A stretch of 6,510 nt of DNA, taken from CBDUQN01 sp965369375. Its GTDB lineage: Bacteria; Krumholzibacteriota; Krumholzibacteriia; Krumholzibacteriales; Krumholzibacteriaceae. The notes under the pieces are model-generated. The model searched no databases. It was not told the DNA's origin and saw nothing but the letters and a program-made list of their open reading frames with translations. Positions 6,105 through 6,510 of this stretch are shown piece after piece. Made by a program: the position numbers and the translations under genes. Position 1 is the first letter of the stretch. Each line of letters starts with the position of its first letter. The stretch is taken from positions 1-6,510 of the forward strand of contig CBDUQN010000127.1 in the NCBI GenBank assembly GCA_965369375.1. Direction: 5' to 3'.

Positions 6105-6384
6105 GTTCGAGAAATCGTTTGTATGGGATTGCAATGAGGCTCTCCGCCTGGAAAGCGCCGTTGGAGAGGCTTATCATCGAAACTTTCGCCGCGACCTCCT
6201 CATTGGGGGCTTCGTAGATATCGATGAAATCGTAAGGCCCCAGAATAGCGTAATGAGAAATGAACTTCACTTTGGGGCACTTCCGTTTCACCTGATCGAG
6301 CCACGCCCTGCCGAGTTTCGCCCGTTCCTTGATCTTCTGGGATGTCTCCGGTGAGAGCTTTGTGAGAAGTATGTAGGTCTGCAC
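6088..6384 (-). CDS. GYD-domain protein
   Basis: A 98-residue soluble protein with a ferredoxin-like alpha/beta pattern. Residues 1-10 (M-Q-T-Y-I-L-L-T-K-L) form the first strand, KIKERAKLGRAWLDQVKRKC a helix, and H-Y-A-I-L-G-P-Y-D-F-I-D-I-Y-E-A-P (44-60) the hallmark GYD motif, here GPYDF. A helix, E-V-A-A-K-V-S, and a final strand E-S-L-I-A-I-P follow. The domain is widespread in bacteria and archaea and has no established function; dimeric alpha-beta barrel assembly is typical of such folds. Two adjacent GTG codons (6387 and 6384) could start it. The second is chosen because it lies six bases after AAGGAGG and gives the usual M-x-T-Y beginning. It is first in a likely two-gene transcript with YjbQ. 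Confidence 0.87.
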   Translation of the reverse strand: MQTYILLTKLSPETSQKIKERAKLGRAWLDQVKRKCPKVKFISHYAILGPYDFIDIYEAPNEEVAAKVSMISLSNGAFQAESLIAIPYKRFLELTDEI

Positions 6385-6390
6385 CACTTA

Positions 6391-6397
6391 CCTCCTT
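6391..6397 (-). promoter_or_regulatory. Shine-Dalgarno of the GYD-domain gene
   Basis: AAGGAGG on the minus strand followed by TAAGTGGTG. The spacing is three bases to the first GTG and six to the second, which favours the second GTG (6384) as the start. Confidence 0.7.
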
Positions 6398-6427
6398 CCA
6401 AAACAGTGTATTTAGCCTTCTGCCCCG

Positions 6428-6456
6428 TTTATAGGCAACCATCGCGGCATTGTCAA
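6428..6456 (-). promoter_or_regulatory. Near-consensus sigma-70 promoter of the GYD-YjbQ pair
   Basis: Reading the minus strand, a perfect -35 TTGACA (6456-6451) is followed by exactly 17 bp and then a -10 TATAAA (6433-6428, five of six consensus bases). Transcription would begin near 6421, giving a leader of about 35 nt before the GTG start. The DNA upstream of the -35 (6457-6510) is very AT-rich, as expected of an UP element. Confidence 0.8.
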
Positions 6457-6474
6457 TTGAACAATTATTGACAA
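6450..6474. promoter_or_regulatory. 8-bp inverted repeat over the -35 box, candidate operator
   Basis: TTGTCAAT (6450-6457) and ATTGACAA (6467-6474) are perfect inverted copies separated by 9 bp. One arm contains the -35 TTGACA of the minus-strand promoter; the other arm contains a TTGACA facing right. The site may bind a dimeric regulator, or it may simply be two divergent -35 boxes; no regulator family is assigned. The rightward TTGACA has no good -10 at 16-18 bp. Confidence 0.45.
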
Positions 6475-6510
6475 ATATGATAAGTTTGTTTTATTCGATA
6501 TGACAGTTTC

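Noticed and set aside
6468..6496. Rightward promoter beginning with TTGACA at 6468-6473
   Set aside because: No hexamer close to TATAAT lies 16-18 bp downstream, and no gene begins before the window ends.

Overview
The window looks like chromosomal DNA from a free-living Gram-negative bacterium. Two proteins are built for the periplasm: a DUF4136-type lipoprotein and a Spy-like protein with a cleavable signal peptide. The largest gene encodes a membrane sensor with a huge periplasmic beta-propeller. That architecture is common in Bacteroidetes and other FCB-group or deltaproteobacterial-type lineages, but the species cannot be named from the sequence. No rRNA, tRNA, IS element or CRISPR array is visible.

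Layout. Positions 1-1936 hold four genes, all on the minus strand, read from right to left: a Spy/LTxxQ-like periplasmic protein (1936-1175), a DUF4136 lipoprotein (1041-493), a stand-alone DsrE/YedF-C-like protein (416-84), and the first 24 codons of a pirin (73 to the window edge). The last two are 10 nt apart and are surely co-transcribed. Positions 1937-2208 are a non-coding divergent promoter region. Positions 2209-5493 (plus strand) encode a 1094-residue sensor: signal peptide, 14 Reg_prop blades, Y_Y_Y domain, one membrane helix and a cytoplasmic SpoIIE/PP2C phosphatase domain. Positions 5529-6384 hold two minus-strand genes, a GYD-domain protein followed by a YjbQ/UPF0047 protein. The 139-bp gap between them is filled by four imperfect ~34-38 bp tandem repeats. 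The pair is preceded by a near-consensus sigma-70 promoter with an 8-bp inverted repeat over its -35 box.

How the genes may work together. The sensor and the Spy-like gene are divergent neighbours, and the Spy-like and lipoprotein genes both act in the envelope, so an envelope-sensing or envelope-maintenance theme is plausible (inference). The sensor ends in a Ser/Thr phosphatase instead of a histidine kinase. It would therefore be expected to feed a partner-switching (RsbV/RsbW-type) or similar phospho-Ser/Thr circuit, but no such partner is encoded here. The GYD and YjbQ proteins are small soluble proteins of poorly defined function.

Three of the seven starts are TTG or GTG, each chosen by its Shine-Dalgarno spacing. 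The most unusual items are the 14-blade propeller-PP2C fusion with altered phosphatase motifs, the duplicated LTxxQ module with a Gly/Arg tail, and the intergenic tandem repeats seeded by a stop codon, whose last copy resembles part of a TPP (thi-box) element.
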